Origin: Gimesia sp.
Lineage (GTDB): Bacteria > Planctomycetota > Planctomycetia > Planctomycetales > Planctomycetaceae
DNA: 64,000 bases
Assembly: GCF_040219335.1 (NCBI RefSeq)
Contig: NZ_JAVJSQ010000044.1
Coordinates: 124,001 to 188,000 of the forward strand
Reading direction: 5' to 3'
The translations under genes were made by a program, and so were the position numbers. Below, one piece after another: positions 25,478 through 34,275 of the stretch; position 1 is the stretch's first letter; each line of letters begins with the position of its first letter. Under the pieces are notes generated by a model. It was not told the origin of the DNA, did no database searches, and saw only the letters and a program-made list of their open reading frames with translations.

Positions 25478-25951
25478 TTAGGCAATCTCCAAGGATTCGC
25501 TTCGTGGACGGTCGTGAGGTACTCTTCTCGGTTTGGTTAGATGAGGTTTGCTAACTAACCGTGGAGTCCATAGCCTCACGTAATTAAAAAGGTAAACCTG
25601 CCTATTTTTTCGGCCAGATTCCGCGGAGAGTTATTGAATAAACACAAAATTGTGGGGCCACCCCCCAAAGTGGGTCCTGAAGGGATACTTGTAACGATTA
25701 TGACGGCATTCGATTCCGCAAAGGGTGTCACATACGGTGTTTGGCTGATATTTATGACAAGTATACATCTGGTTCTTCTGCTCCAACTCACACTCCACAG
25801 CGGTAAGAACCAGAAAAAACTATCCGCGACCTGATTCTGTGCCCCTGCTGTGAGTTGTATTCATCCCGTGCCTGTATACGATTGAAGAAGAGAGACAATC
25901 GGATCTGATGTGTGGTGTTTTGTGCAGATTGTTGACTGGGATATTGATCTC
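25478..25951. other. Divergent intergenic region
   Basis: 474 nt between the Cys-rich gene and the receiver-like gene. It must hold the Cys-rich gene promoter. Palindrome-like CACAA-AA-TTGTG occurs at 25643-25654, followed by G/C runs (GGGGCCACCCCCC). Open frames at 25634-25834 (TTG start) and 25576-25791 on the other strand have no ribosome site or family match and are not called. Confidence 0.45.
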
Positions 25952-26365
25952 ATGAAAAACGTGTTTGTTCTTGAAGAGCGGGCACACCTGGTTTCGGAAC
26001 TGCGCTGGCAGTTTGAAGGCCGGTCTGACTGGAACATTACCGGGTTCTCTTCGGAGCAGGCCATGTTTCAACAGACGCTGCAGGAAGATCCTGGCTCCGT
26101 GCTGGTCATTCTCGATTTCAGCACAGGGAAAACGGTCTGTTTACAGTTCCTGCAGAGGCACCAGACGGCACGTTCCCGGTTTCCGGTGATGATCTTTTCA
26201 CCGGATCCTCTGGAAAATCTGGAGTGGGCCTTACGTGAACTGGGTGTATTTCATATACAGAGTGGAGAACTGGAGCCGGATCGCCTCGCCAAAATCTGTT
26301 GCTGGTATCTGGAACCGGATCCTCAAAAACGACAAACGGTCCTGCCAGAGACCGGCGTGACATAG
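25952..26365 (+). CDS. Stand-alone degenerate response-regulator receiver-like protein
   Basis: 137 aa from ATG 25952 (GTGG-rich upstream start at 25910 is less likely). The alternating pattern VFVLEERAHL, SVLVILDFSTG, FPVMIFSPDP and GVFHIQSGE matches the beta strands of a CheY-like receiver. The phospho-acceptor Asp is kept in VILDFSTG and the Ser/Thr position in IFSPDP. The N-terminal acidic pair is E-E (LEER), and the conserved Lys of the last strand is replaced (FHIQS). No output domain. It may be a phosphorylation-impaired or pseudo-receiver; its partner is unknown. It precedes mrp by 110 nt on the same strand. Confidence 0.72.
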   Translation: MKNVFVLEERAHLVSELRWQFEGRSDWNITGFSSEQAMFQQTLQEDPGSVLVILDFSTGKTVCLQFLQRHQTARSRFPVMIFSPDPLENLEWALRELGVFHIQSGELEPDRLAKICCWYLEPDPQKRQTVLPETGVT

Positions 26366-26475
26366 TCTCGTCCAGAAGAAACGAACTGACGGTGATGGGC
26401 TCCCGTGATGGGGAAAGAATGCTTTGGTCCCGTTTCTGGAAGAAGTATTAAGTAATAGGAAAGTAATCTCAACTG

Positions 26476-27558
26476 ATGTCGAATACAGAATTCACTGAAG
26501 CAAACCTGCTGAAAAGTCTGACCGATCTGAAAGATCCCGTGTTTGGTAAGTCCCTGACGGAAAGTGGTCTGTTAAAGTCAGTCCAGACAGGTGACGGCGG
26601 CCAGGTAGCGGTTCGGATTGAACTGCCCGTGCCTTCCTATCCACTACAATCAGAACTGACTGAGTCGATCAGCGGCACCATTCAGAAAGCATTCCCCGAA
26701 TGTCAGTCTGTGGATGTGGAATATTCTACGAACATCAGGGGAAAACAGTCGGGCGGTCGCCTGGGGCTGAAGGTGAAGAATGTCATCGCCGTCGGAGCTG
26801 GCAAAGGGGGCGTCGGCAAAAGCACGGTTGCTGCCAGCCTTGCTTATGGGTTGAAGCAGTTTGGTGCTAAAGTCGGTCTGGTGGATGCGGACGTCTACGG
26901 ACCCAGTATTCCCCATCTGGTAGGAACCAGTGAAAAACCGATGGCGCAGGAGTTTCAGGGGAGAGAAGGTCAGACACTCACGCGAATCATTCCGGTGGAA
27001 GCGGACGGACTGAAAGTCATGTCGATGGCCTTTTTCGTCGAACCGGATCAGGCTGTGATCTGGCGGGGCCCGATGCTGCACAAGGCGATCACCCAGTTTC
27101 TTCAGGATACGGAATGGGGAGAACTCGATTATCTGATTATTGATATGCCGCCGGGAACCGGTGATGTTTCCTTAACGTTGTCTCAGTTGCTGGAACTGGC
27201 AGGTGCTGTCGTTGTCTGTACGCCGCAGCAGGTTGCTCTGCTGGATGCTGTTAAAGCAGTGCAGATGTTCCGGCAGGTTAAAATCCCCGTTTTGGGAATT
27301 GTCGAGAATATGTCGGGCGAAATCTTCGGACGGGGCGGTGCCAAAGCCCGTGGTGAAGAATTGCAGATTCCCTTCCTGGGCGAGATTCCGATGAACGCCG
27401 AGATTCGGGAAAAATCGGATGCCGGCCAGATTTCACATCTCTTGACCGAAGAATTGGCTTCAACAGAACCATTGCTCAAAGTGGCCGAAGCGACTGCCAT
27501 CGAAATTGCCCGCGAACTGCTGGAAAATCCAATCAAGCCTGCCATGGAGATTCTCTGA
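26476..27558 (+). CDS. mrp: Mrp/NBP35-family Fe-S cluster carrier ATPase
   Basis: 360 aa. The N-terminal DUF59/MIP18-like domain (LLKSLTDLKDPVFGKSLTES onward) is followed by a deviant Walker A P-loop GAGKGGVGKS (107-116), VGLVDADVYGPSIPHL, the WRGPMLHKAI motif and YLIIDMPPGTGDVSLTL, all diagnostic for Mrp/ApbC. It binds and transfers Fe-S clusters to apo-proteins in the cytoplasm. The region that usually carries a CxxC pair reads VENMSGEIFGRGGAKA, with no Cys, a shortened form. It is 91 nt upstream of sufE, and the two make a sensible Fe-S pair. Confidence 0.94.
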   Translation: MSNTEFTEANLLKSLTDLKDPVFGKSLTESGLLKSVQTGDGGQVAVRIELPVPSYPLQSELTESISGTIQKAFPECQSVDVEYSTNIRGKQSGGRLGLKVKNVIAVGAGKGGVGKSTVAASLAYGLKQFGAKVGLVDADVYGPSIPHLVGTSEKPMAQEFQGREGQTLTRIIPVEADGLKVMSMAFFVEPDQAVIWRGPMLHKAITQFLQDTEWGELDYLIIDMPPGTGDVSLTLSQLLELAGAVVVCTPQQVALLDAVKAVQMFRQVKIPVLGIVENMSGEIFGRGGAKARGEELQIPFLGEIPMNAEIREKSDAGQISHLLTEELASTEPLLKVAEATAIEIARELLENPIKPAMEIL

Positions 27559-27649
27559 TCCCGCGTGATCGCAATCCGTGTTCTTCAGCCGCAGCGTTCT
27601 GAACTACATATTCACCCTGTGATCATATAGTATAGAATGAGAGAAAATA

Positions 27650-28135
27650 TTGAATCCGATGTCTGACAGACAGAATTCAGCCGTACAGAATACCGAAATG
27701 AATGAGAAAATAATCACCATTGATGAGTTGCTTGAGGAGTTTGATTTTCTTGGTGACTGGGAAGAGCGTTGCGACTTTCTGATCGATCTCGGTTTTGAAC
27801 TGCCGCCGATGCCCGAGACTGAGAAAACCGAAGCCAACCGCGTGCACGGCTGTCAGAGTATGGTCTGGTTGACGACGGGCCTGCAGGAATCCGAGGGCCG
27901 CAAGGTGTTACGCATCAATGCAGACAGCGATGCCCTGATCGTCAAAGGTCTGATTGCGGTTCTGCTGGCGATCTATCAGAACCGGACGCCTGATGAAGTG
28001 CTTAAGATCGATGTGAAGGATTATTTCTCCCGTCTGCAACTGGATAAATATCTCAGCACGCAGCGCAAAAACGGGTTGATGGGCATGGTCGAACGGGTTC
28101 AACAGGAAGCCCGCGTGCTCGCCGAGCAGAACTAA
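27650..28135 (+). CDS. sufE: Cysteine desulfuration protein SufE
   Basis: 161 aa if begun at TTG 27650, which has TGAGAG six nt upstream; ATG 27659 and ATG 27698 (MNEKIITIDELLEEFDFL) are in-frame alternatives, the last matching the usual SufE beginning. SufE accepts sulfur from SufS and enhances its activity. Motifs: LGDWEERCDFLIDLG near 35-48, VHGCQSMVW with the acceptor Cys (C68), and the IKGLIAVLLAIYQNRTPDE-type helix (VKGLIAVLLAIYQNRTPDEV). It follows mrp by 91 nt; sufS is at 19143-20378 on the other strand. Confidence 0.95.
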   Translation: MNPMSDRQNSAVQNTEMNEKIITIDELLEEFDFLGDWEERCDFLIDLGFELPPMPETEKTEANRVHGCQSMVWLTTGLQESEGRKVLRINADSDALIVKGLIAVLLAIYQNRTPDEVLKIDVKDYFSRLQLDKYLSTQRKNGLMGMVERVQQEARVLAEQN

Positions 28136-28176
28136 GACGCTGCCCACCCGGTCTGCCGCTGATGTCAGCGGACTGT

Positions 28177-29520
28177 CTACTTTTGCGGTGGGAGTTCCAG
28201 TTTTTCAAAGCGGAGCTCAATCGGTGCTGCAGTGATCAGGGTGGGGGCCAGGTAAGTAAACTGATCGGGGCGCGCAGTCGCCGGCAGTCCTATGAAACGA
28301 TAGAGCACGCCAATTTTTCCTGTGCTCTCAAGAGTCGTCTGTGAAGAACCTTCGAGCCAGAATTTTTTCCCCTGTGCATCCTCCAGATAGGCCCGGTTGT
28401 GGTAAATCCAGGTGCGATGCGACTCAAATGCAGGCCCGCCATAATCGTAGCTCAGGGCGATTCGTACATTGAGATCCTGACTGTCGGGCAACTGCTTTCG
28501 CTCGACGTCGACGAGTTCGACCGACACGTTGCCCCGTCGACGGACTGCTCCCTGAGAAGTGGAGAGATCACGAAACGTAATCGGCAGGGTTTCTGCAGCC
28601 AGTTCCATTTCCAGATGACCATACACGCGAACCGCCTGTGGATGTTGTCCCCGCTCCAGAATCCACTGCATCGTGAAGTTCAGATTTTTGCCCCCCTCTC
28701 CCAGCGGGAGTTCATATTTCGCGCCGGGATTAAAAGGAGGCAGCCTGGTTCCCGTCGTTGCATCTGCTTGTAGTCTGCGGGCAGCATAACTCAAAAACAG
28801 CGGTCGTAAACGGGGTTCGACTTGGATTCGAAATGTGATGCGGAGCAGATCCTGGTCCTCGCTTCCTGCCAGAGGACGCGTCTGCAGGCGTTCCGCTGTA
28901 ATTCGGAAAGGCCCGTCATAACAGACTGCGGGATCAGAGGCGGTCTTGGATTCTGATGAGGCACGCGGTTCGAAGTGGATTTGATCTCGAGGACCAATAA
29001 TCTGATAGGTTACCGGCACCTTATGTGTTAATTCATCAACGGCTTGCCAGAACGGTGTCGCGATAAAACGAACATCAATTTGCTGCTTCAGCTGTGATTC
29101 GGATAACCGGGTCCAGTCCAGCTGATTATCTGTCTGTTTCATGATCGTCTGCAGGATCCGTTGTAAAGAAAAACGCCCCTCTAGATTAACCAAGGAAGCT
29201 TTGATTGATTCCCGGGCCGCCTGTTTCTCGATCTGCAGTCGAATCCGCTGCAGCGCCTCGCGAACGGATGGGCTGGCGACCAGTTCGGGAGCCGGGAGCA
29301 GGTTCAATACCGGCTTCCCCAATTCAACCAGCGCCAGTTCGGCCCGCTGGCGCACCATTCGCTGATTATCATCCAGCTGGCGAACCAGTTCTTCTACCTG
29401 TTTTCTGTTTGTGGCTTGTTGTTCGCTGGCAGGAGACGCAGGGGGGGCAGACAGTGTGACAGACGTCAGACTCAATACAGCAGCAAGCAGGCATAAACCA
29501 CTCATCAGGCCGTTGGTCAT
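28177..29520 (-). CDS. Secreted HEAT-like protein, unknown function
   Basis: 447 aa from ATG 29520; the frame is open to 29607 but the extra N-terminus is implausible. Signal peptide GLCLLAAVLSLTSVTLSAP. Residues about 40-105 are helical and HEAT/armadillo-like (VEELVRQLDDNQRMVRQRAE, LALVELGKPVLNLL). The rest is beta-rich, with LLRITFRIQVEPRLRPLFLS and AETLPITFRDLSTSQGAVRR. No catalytic motif is seen. The stop is 41 nt from the stop of sufE, convergent. Similar HEAT-plus-beta proteins are frequent in planctomycetes without a known role. Confidence 0.8.
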   Translation of the reverse strand: MTNGLMSGLCLLAAVLSLTSVTLSAPPASPASEQQATNRKQVEELVRQLDDNQRMVRQRAELALVELGKPVLNLLPAPELVASPSVREALQRIRLQIEKQAARESIKASLVNLEGRFSLQRILQTIMKQTDNQLDWTRLSESQLKQQIDVRFIATPFWQAVDELTHKVPVTYQIIGPRDQIHFEPRASSESKTASDPAVCYDGPFRITAERLQTRPLAGSEDQDLLRITFRIQVEPRLRPLFLSYAARRLQADATTGTRLPPFNPGAKYELPLGEGGKNLNFTMQWILERGQHPQAVRVYGHLEMELAAETLPITFRDLSTSQGAVRRRGNVSVELVDVERKQLPDSQDLNVRIALSYDYGGPAFESHRTWIYHNRAYLEDAQGKKFWLEGSSQTTLESTGKIGVLYRFIGLPATARPDQFTYLAPTLITAAPIELRFEKLELPPQK

Positions 29521-29828
29521 GCAGGAATGGTACACGGGGCTGCTTTCTATATAAGGGCAAGAGTAGAAGAGATCATAATAGTCATAGACGCATGGGCTAC
29601 TCTTCATTGTAACTGTTGGTCGGATGGTGAAAATCCCGGAAATTGAGATTCACCAGAACGAGTATCAGTTAAAACCGGTACCTTCCTTGCAGTTTGACAG
29701 CAACTTTGTACTCAGAGTCACTGATGTTGATTTTTCGCAGCCTGTCCCCCAGACAAGTATTATACTTTCAACAGGACGTTACTCATCACTCCCCCCGCCA
29801 GCCTGTCGTCTGACTTAAGGCCCGATTA

Positions 29829-31019
29829 ATGTCAACCTGCCTGCAATCATTCCTGTTCTGTCTCAGAGGCGTCAGTCTCTTCTGCCTGCTGGCAGTGCCT
29901 GTCTGTGCCAAACCTCCTTCCTTGATCGAACTTAAGACCGAAGACCAGGTCTTTACAGGAAAATCTCTGATTCATGACCACGACGTGAGCTGGATGGTCG
30001 ATCAGACGGGCATGTTATCAAAAGTTCCTTTGAAAAAAGTAACCTCGTTCCGCAGGGTGGCATCCGAGTTCCAAACGCTTTCTCTTTCCGAGATGAAAAA
30101 ACAGCTGCAGGACGAATTCGGACCATTGTTTGAAGTCACGACGACCCGGCATTACCTGGTCTGTGCCCCACGCGGAAAAGCACGCGCCTATGCCAACGTG
30201 TTTGAGGAACTTTATCAGTCGTTCAGTCATTACTTCGCCTTGCGTGGCTACCAGGTGAAAACTCCCGAATTCATGATGGTGGCGGTGATCTTTCCGGATC
30301 AGCAGCAGTTCTTCGAATACTGTCGCAAAGATGGTGTCCGCGCGGGGCAGGGTTTACTGGGTTACTATCACCCTTATACAAACCGGACGGCACTGTTCGA
30401 TCAGAACGCAGCTCCCACAGTCGGAGAATTGGAACAGACGCAGAGCGGCACACAACTCACATATTCCCGGATCTCCAACAGTGGCAAGAATCTGACCGAG
30501 GCACTACGGGATACCATGATCCATGAAGCGACGCATCAGCTCGCCTTCAATACCGGTCTCCATTCGCGGATTGGCGATAATCCCCGCTGGGTTGTAGAAG
30601 GCCTGGCGACTACTTTCGAGTCCGACGAACTCCGTTCACACACGGGAGGTAAAGCGGACTCCACTTCCCGCATCAACCGGGATCGGTTGATCTGGTTCAT
30701 GAATTATTCCCACACCCGACGCAAACAGGATTCCCTGCGTTCCTTCATCCGGGAAGATAATTTATTTAAAACATCGACACTGGATGCGTACGCCGAATCC
30801 TGGGCGCTCACATTTTTCCTGGTGGAAACACAACCGGCCCGCTATGCACGCTACCTGAAACAGGTTGCCCAGCGCGATCCGCTTAAGCCCTATACGGCAG
30901 ATGCCCGGGAACGCGATTTTCAGAAGGCGTTTAAAACGAATCTGCGTTCGCTCGAAGTCGACTACCTGAAATTCATGGACCAACTCGCAGAGAGTTTGGT
31001 CAAACAGAGTCGCCCCTGA
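29829..31019 (+). CDS. DUF1570 secreted metalloprotease-like protein
   Basis: 396 aa. Signal peptide LFCLLAVPVCAK. DUF1570 features: TRHYLVCAPRGKARAYANVF, FPDQQQFFEYCRKDGV, LGYYHPYTNRTALFD and DTMIHEATHQLAFNTGLHSR, with HEATH at 232-236 and the third ligand Glu in RWVVEGLATTFES. This is the gluzincin plan, so a zinc peptidase activity is likely but undemonstrated. It ends 12 nt before the stop of the convergent actin-like gene. Its N-terminal domain (residues 30-75: LIELKTEDQVFTGKSLIHDH) resembles an SHD1-type beta domain. Confidence 0.88.
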   Translation: MSTCLQSFLFCLRGVSLFCLLAVPVCAKPPSLIELKTEDQVFTGKSLIHDHDVSWMVDQTGMLSKVPLKKVTSFRRVASEFQTLSLSEMKKQLQDEFGPLFEVTTTRHYLVCAPRGKARAYANVFEELYQSFSHYFALRGYQVKTPEFMMVAVIFPDQQQFFEYCRKDGVRAGQGLLGYYHPYTNRTALFDQNAAPTVGELEQTQSGTQLTYSRISNSGKNLTEALRDTMIHEATHQLAFNTGLHSRIGDNPRWVVEGLATTFESDELRSHTGGKADSTSRINRDRLIWFMNYSHTRRKQDSLRSFIREDNLFKTSTLDAYAESWALTFFLVETQPARYARYLKQVAQRDPLKPYTADARERDFQKAFKTNLRSLEVDYLKFMDQLAESLVKQSRP

Positions 31020-31031
31020 TGCTCGTCTCAA

Positions 31032-32054
31032 TCAGGCAGCCTGGGCGGAAGATTCTTCTTCCATCGCGGCAATGACCAGCGCACCGCGGATGATTGCATC
31101 AGCGGCATCCGGAATACAGACGACCTGTTGTGCGTCGAACTGGATGTCACGGCTGTTTAGATGCTGAGCCAGTAATTCTCCCAGTCCGTTAACTGTAGCC
31201 AGTTCGCCCAGATAGATCACGGGCAGTGTGGCCAGTGTGGACGTGTAGGCCTGAATGGATGCCATCTGGGAAACGAACTGATCCAGCAGACTGTCGAGCA
31301 GGCTGTCGTACCAGTTGGAGATGGCAGAGGGGCTGGAGAGATAGGGGCTCAGACTGACTTCCGGGCCGAGGCGTTTTTCTCGAGCGGCCGCCAGGTCGGG
31401 AATCAATTCTCCCTCCGGATTCTTGATCAGCAATTTGTAAGCATGTGCCAGTTGTTCGTCCATCCATTCACTGCCATACGGAGTCGACTGGCGCGCCACA
31501 ACACGGCTTTGATGAATCAGCCCAATCTCGGAGTGCGAGTGCCCCAGGTAAACTACATATCCCGAGAATCGCGAGGCGGCTGGCAGCGAAGACAACCCTG
31601 CAGCCAGGGTGATTGTCGTCGCAAATGGTTTGTATCCCTGCAGAGCGATTAACTGAGACACCAGTTTCGATAACGCTGATGTAGAAGTCGATCCCGGCGT
31701 GATGAAGGCACAGTGCTCCCCGGTTGTGCGAGAACGCGGTAGTACTGACTGAATCAGTGTCGAGAGCAGTTGACGATGAACGGGATCGTTCAGCACCAGT
31801 TCTCCCTGTTCGATCAGAGGCAGCAGCTCAAGATTTGAGAAACGAGAGATCTTTCCTGCCTGCTCCCCGGGGATGATCAAGGTCCCTTCCGAAAACAGGA
31901 ATGGTACGGAAAGACGTTGCAGGAGCTGGCGGTTCTCGTTGGAATCATCCATGACGGCATAAGCCGTATCGATAGAACGTCGTGTCAGCTTAAACTGTTC
32001 ATTGTTTTGTAAGGTTCGCAGGCAGATCGAGCCTGTCAGTAAGGCACTACTCAT
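31032..32054 (-). CDS. Actin/FtsA/PilM-fold-like protein with degenerate nucleotide site
   Basis: 340 aa, no signal peptide or TM helix. The layout suggests the actin/Hsp70 ATPase superfamily. SGYVVYLGHSHSEIGLIHQS (residues 164-183) sits where phosphate-2 (D-x-G-x-G-T) is expected. It is followed by TPYGSEWMDEQLAHAY like the GGDxxDxxI segment of MreB/FtsA, and PVIYLGELATVNGLGELLAQ resembles the adenosine motif. The canonical Asp-Gly residues are replaced, so catalysis may be lost. Assignment is by pattern only. The start overlaps the SLBB gene stop in an ATGA, so the two are translationally coupled. A role as cytoplasmic partner of the SLBB membrane protein is inferred. Confidence 0.65.
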   Translation of the reverse strand: MSSALLTGSICLRTLQNNEQFKLTRRSIDTAYAVMDDSNENRQLLQRLSVPFLFSEGTLIIPGEQAGKISRFSNLELLPLIEQGELVLNDPVHRQLLSTLIQSVLPRSRTTGEHCAFITPGSTSTSALSKLVSQLIALQGYKPFATTITLAAGLSSLPAASRFSGYVVYLGHSHSEIGLIHQSRVVARQSTPYGSEWMDEQLAHAYKLLIKNPEGELIPDLAAAREKRLGPEVSLSPYLSSPSAISNWYDSLLDSLLDQFVSQMASIQAYTSTLATLPVIYLGELATVNGLGELLAQHLNSRDIQFDAQQVVCIPDAADAIIRGALVIAAMEEESSAQAA

Positions 32055-33883
32055 TTGGGCATGACTCCCTGTACGGCTTGGAGAACCCGATCAAGTATAC
32101 TGCTCTGTTCCATTTTCTTCTCTGAACCTGCCTGAACCTTCCCAGGGGGACCTGTATGAGGACGGGGTGGTGCCGCAGGAACTTCGTGTTCTTTGTTATT
32201 ACCGGGATGAGAACGATCAAAGCGGAACGTCGGTGCTTTCAGTTTTTTCTCATCTGGTTTACGCACTGGATCCGGCACCGGTGGTGGAGAAGCGTCGTGG
32301 CCTGCTGCCACTTTCGTATCCGGAGTCTTCTGCTTCAGGAAATGCGGACCTTTGAGGGCCTCGGCCTGATCGATGCGTCCTTTTTTACTTTGATGACGCC
32401 CGTAGATAAATGTCTGTGTCGGAATCTGAGGCGTTTCATCAATCACGGGAATCTGCTTCTCCAGGATCTGTTCCAGCAATGACTTCTCGGGCAGGGGAGG
32501 CAGTTCTTCCCAGCTGGTGATGATCGCAGCCGGTTCCGATGATGTCTGTTCTAATGCTTCCTGTTTCGCAGTGACCTGTTCTTCTTCGGAAACTGCTAAT
32601 GCGAACTCAGACTGCTCTGCCTGTTCCTGGGGGAAAACCGGTTTCTTTCGCAGGTATTTCCAGAGAGCGAATGCCACTCCGGCCAGCAGCAGAAACCCGG
32701 TTCCCGGCGGCCAGAAGCCAGCTTCGTCTTCATCGTATTCGATTTCTGATTTGGGACGCTCATCGTCGAGCAGAGTCTGTACGTCATCTTTCGGGGCTTC
32801 AGGAGCCCGGCCCAGGTCCAGATCGGGAACGGAAGAACCAGACGACTTCTGCTCCTCCTCATCAGCATGATGATGTTCGGAATGGGACTCTGCTTTCTCT
32901 GAGGTGGCCCCCAGCGGATTCGGGATCGCAGCTAAAGTCGCTGAAGTCTGTTGCAGCAGTGGACCATTCAGCTGCAGCGGTTTCTGTTCGGGTTCTGTGG
33001 TCTTTTGCTCTTGAGCAGGAGTTTCCTCTTCCGGATGAGTGACCTGACGCGGAGTTATGGAAGCTTCCTGATCCAGGGGAGTCGCGTTCCGGAAACGTGA
33101 ATCGTTGGCAGAGATCGAACTCGGTGCAGATGTCTGCCGATGGAGACGAGCCCCGGTGGCGGCAGAATTTTGTAATGGTCGCGGCGTCGGTAATGAATGG
33201 GGTACCAGCGAAAGATTCATCGCTTGTGGTGCACCCAGGACGAGCACCGTGCCCGATTCGAAGCGGGTGGTCAGCTTTCTGGTTTTAAATTGAGCCTGGG
33301 CCCGACGACGTTCGGGGGGAATAATTTTGATGGCTTCTGACATCGCTGCATACTGTTCGACCGGCTGTCGCAGACAACGCAAGACGCTGGCCAGATCAGC
33401 GATTTCAGCAGGAACCCCAAAGACAATCGGGTAGTCGCGTAAATTCAGAATGGCAATCTGCACCAGACCTCGCGAAGCCGATGATTGTGCCGATCCTGAG
33501 ACCGTGTTGTCTTCGAGCAGATTTGCAGATGATTTCACGGCGATCAACACATCACCATGCATCAGGGGTAGATCCATCTCTGGTGAATAGAAGATTTCCT
33601 GGCTGATGCGGCCGCCACGAACGATGCGAATCAATCCTGAAGCCTGGGGGGTCATTCCCCCTGCACCGGAGATGACCGCATTCATGTTCAGTTCAGCACT
33701 GTTGACTTCATAGGCAGCACACTGGTTGAATTCGCCCAACAGTCCGATCACTGCCTTCTGCTGTGTGGGGGACTCGGTCAATTCCAGATTACGAAAGACG
33801 GTCTGCGCACGAGTGACGTTGCAGGCTCCTGATAGCAGAGCGAGCGTCAAAGCTGCGAACCAAACCTTATGCCAGCGGTACAT
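32051..33883 (-). CDS. SLBB-domain single-pass membrane protein
   Basis: 610 aa from ATG 33883, which has AAGGAT 7 nt upstream; the frame is open to 33979. Signal peptide KVWFAALTLALLSGACNVTRAQ (possible lipobox LSGAC). An SLBB/SBBP-type beta-grasp domain spans residues 44-118: AVIGLLGEFNQCAAYEVNSA, ISGAGGMTPQASGLIRIVRG, LMHGDVLIAV. A second SLBB-like unit spans about 140-235 (VQIAILNLRDYPIVFGVPAE to ESGTVLVLGAP). A Pro/Gln/Glu linker follows, then a TM helix near 396-415 (GFLLLAGVAFALWKYLRKK) and a ~195-residue cytoplasmic tail rich in Glu, Lys and Pro. SLBB domains occur in polysaccharide export channels. The gene overlaps the actin-like gene by 4 nt. Confidence 0.82.
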   Translation of the reverse strand: MYRWHKVWFAALTLALLSGACNVTRAQTVFRNLELTESPTQQKAVIGLLGEFNQCAAYEVNSAELNMNAVISGAGGMTPQASGLIRIVRGGRISQEIFYSPEMDLPLMHGDVLIAVKSSANLLEDNTVSGSAQSSASRGLVQIAILNLRDYPIVFGVPAEIADLASVLRCLRQPVEQYAAMSEAIKIIPPERRRAQAQFKTRKLTTRFESGTVLVLGAPQAMNLSLVPHSLPTPRPLQNSAATGARLHRQTSAPSSISANDSRFRNATPLDQEASITPRQVTHPEEETPAQEQKTTEPEQKPLQLNGPLLQQTSATLAAIPNPLGATSEKAESHSEHHHADEEEQKSSGSSVPDLDLGRAPEAPKDDVQTLLDDERPKSEIEYDEDEAGFWPPGTGFLLLAGVAFALWKYLRKKPVFPQEQAEQSEFALAVSEEEQVTAKQEALEQTSSEPAAIITSWEELPPLPEKSLLEQILEKQIPVIDETPQIPTQTFIYGRHQSKKGRIDQAEALKGPHFLKQKTPDTKVAAGHDASPPPVPDPVRKPDEKKLKAPTFRFDRSHPGNNKEHEVPAAPPRPHTGPPGKVQAGSEKKMEQSSILDRVLQAVQGVMPK

Positions 33884-34275
33884 CCGGCGATCCTTACTGT
33901 CAGTGGGAGAGTCAGACGATACGACAATGAAATGCGTAGAGAGAGCCGTACAATCATTAAAATCGGCATAAACTAACATGCGCCATCAGTCAAAATCCCG
34001 TTTTTCGGGGAAAACTGCCAGATCTGAGGTCCCGAAGTAGTTCAAGTAAGTGATGATTTATCAGTCACTTGAGTCAATTATGAGAATTGGGAATCACGGC
34101 CTGTGATCTGAAAATGACACCAATTTCGTGATCGCTATTGATTCCAAGTCAAATCTGATATTGCTAGGATGAACCGGTGAGGAAAACGAAATTCAGATCC
34201 CTGGTTACTGGTTTCGGACTTTGTGCTCATCCACGCTCTTTTCCAGGGTCTTGCTGATATAATGGGACCAGTCTG
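33884..34275. promoter_or_regulatory. Divergent promoter region with inverted repeats
   Basis: 392 nt between the SLBB gene and the DtxR-family regulator. An imperfect palindrome AAGTGATGAT-TT-ATCAGTCACTT spans 34048-34070 (10 bp with a one-nt bulge). A shorter ATCAC-GGCCT-GTGAT lies near 34093-34107. A perfect -10 hexamer TATAAT occurs at 34258-34263, only 13-16 nt before the regulator's start codon, with no clear -35, so that transcript may have almost no leader. Confidence 0.45.

Noticed and set aside
25634-25834. 66-codon TTG-start frame
   Set aside because: No Shine-Dalgarno, in a divergent promoter region, no recognisable protein features.
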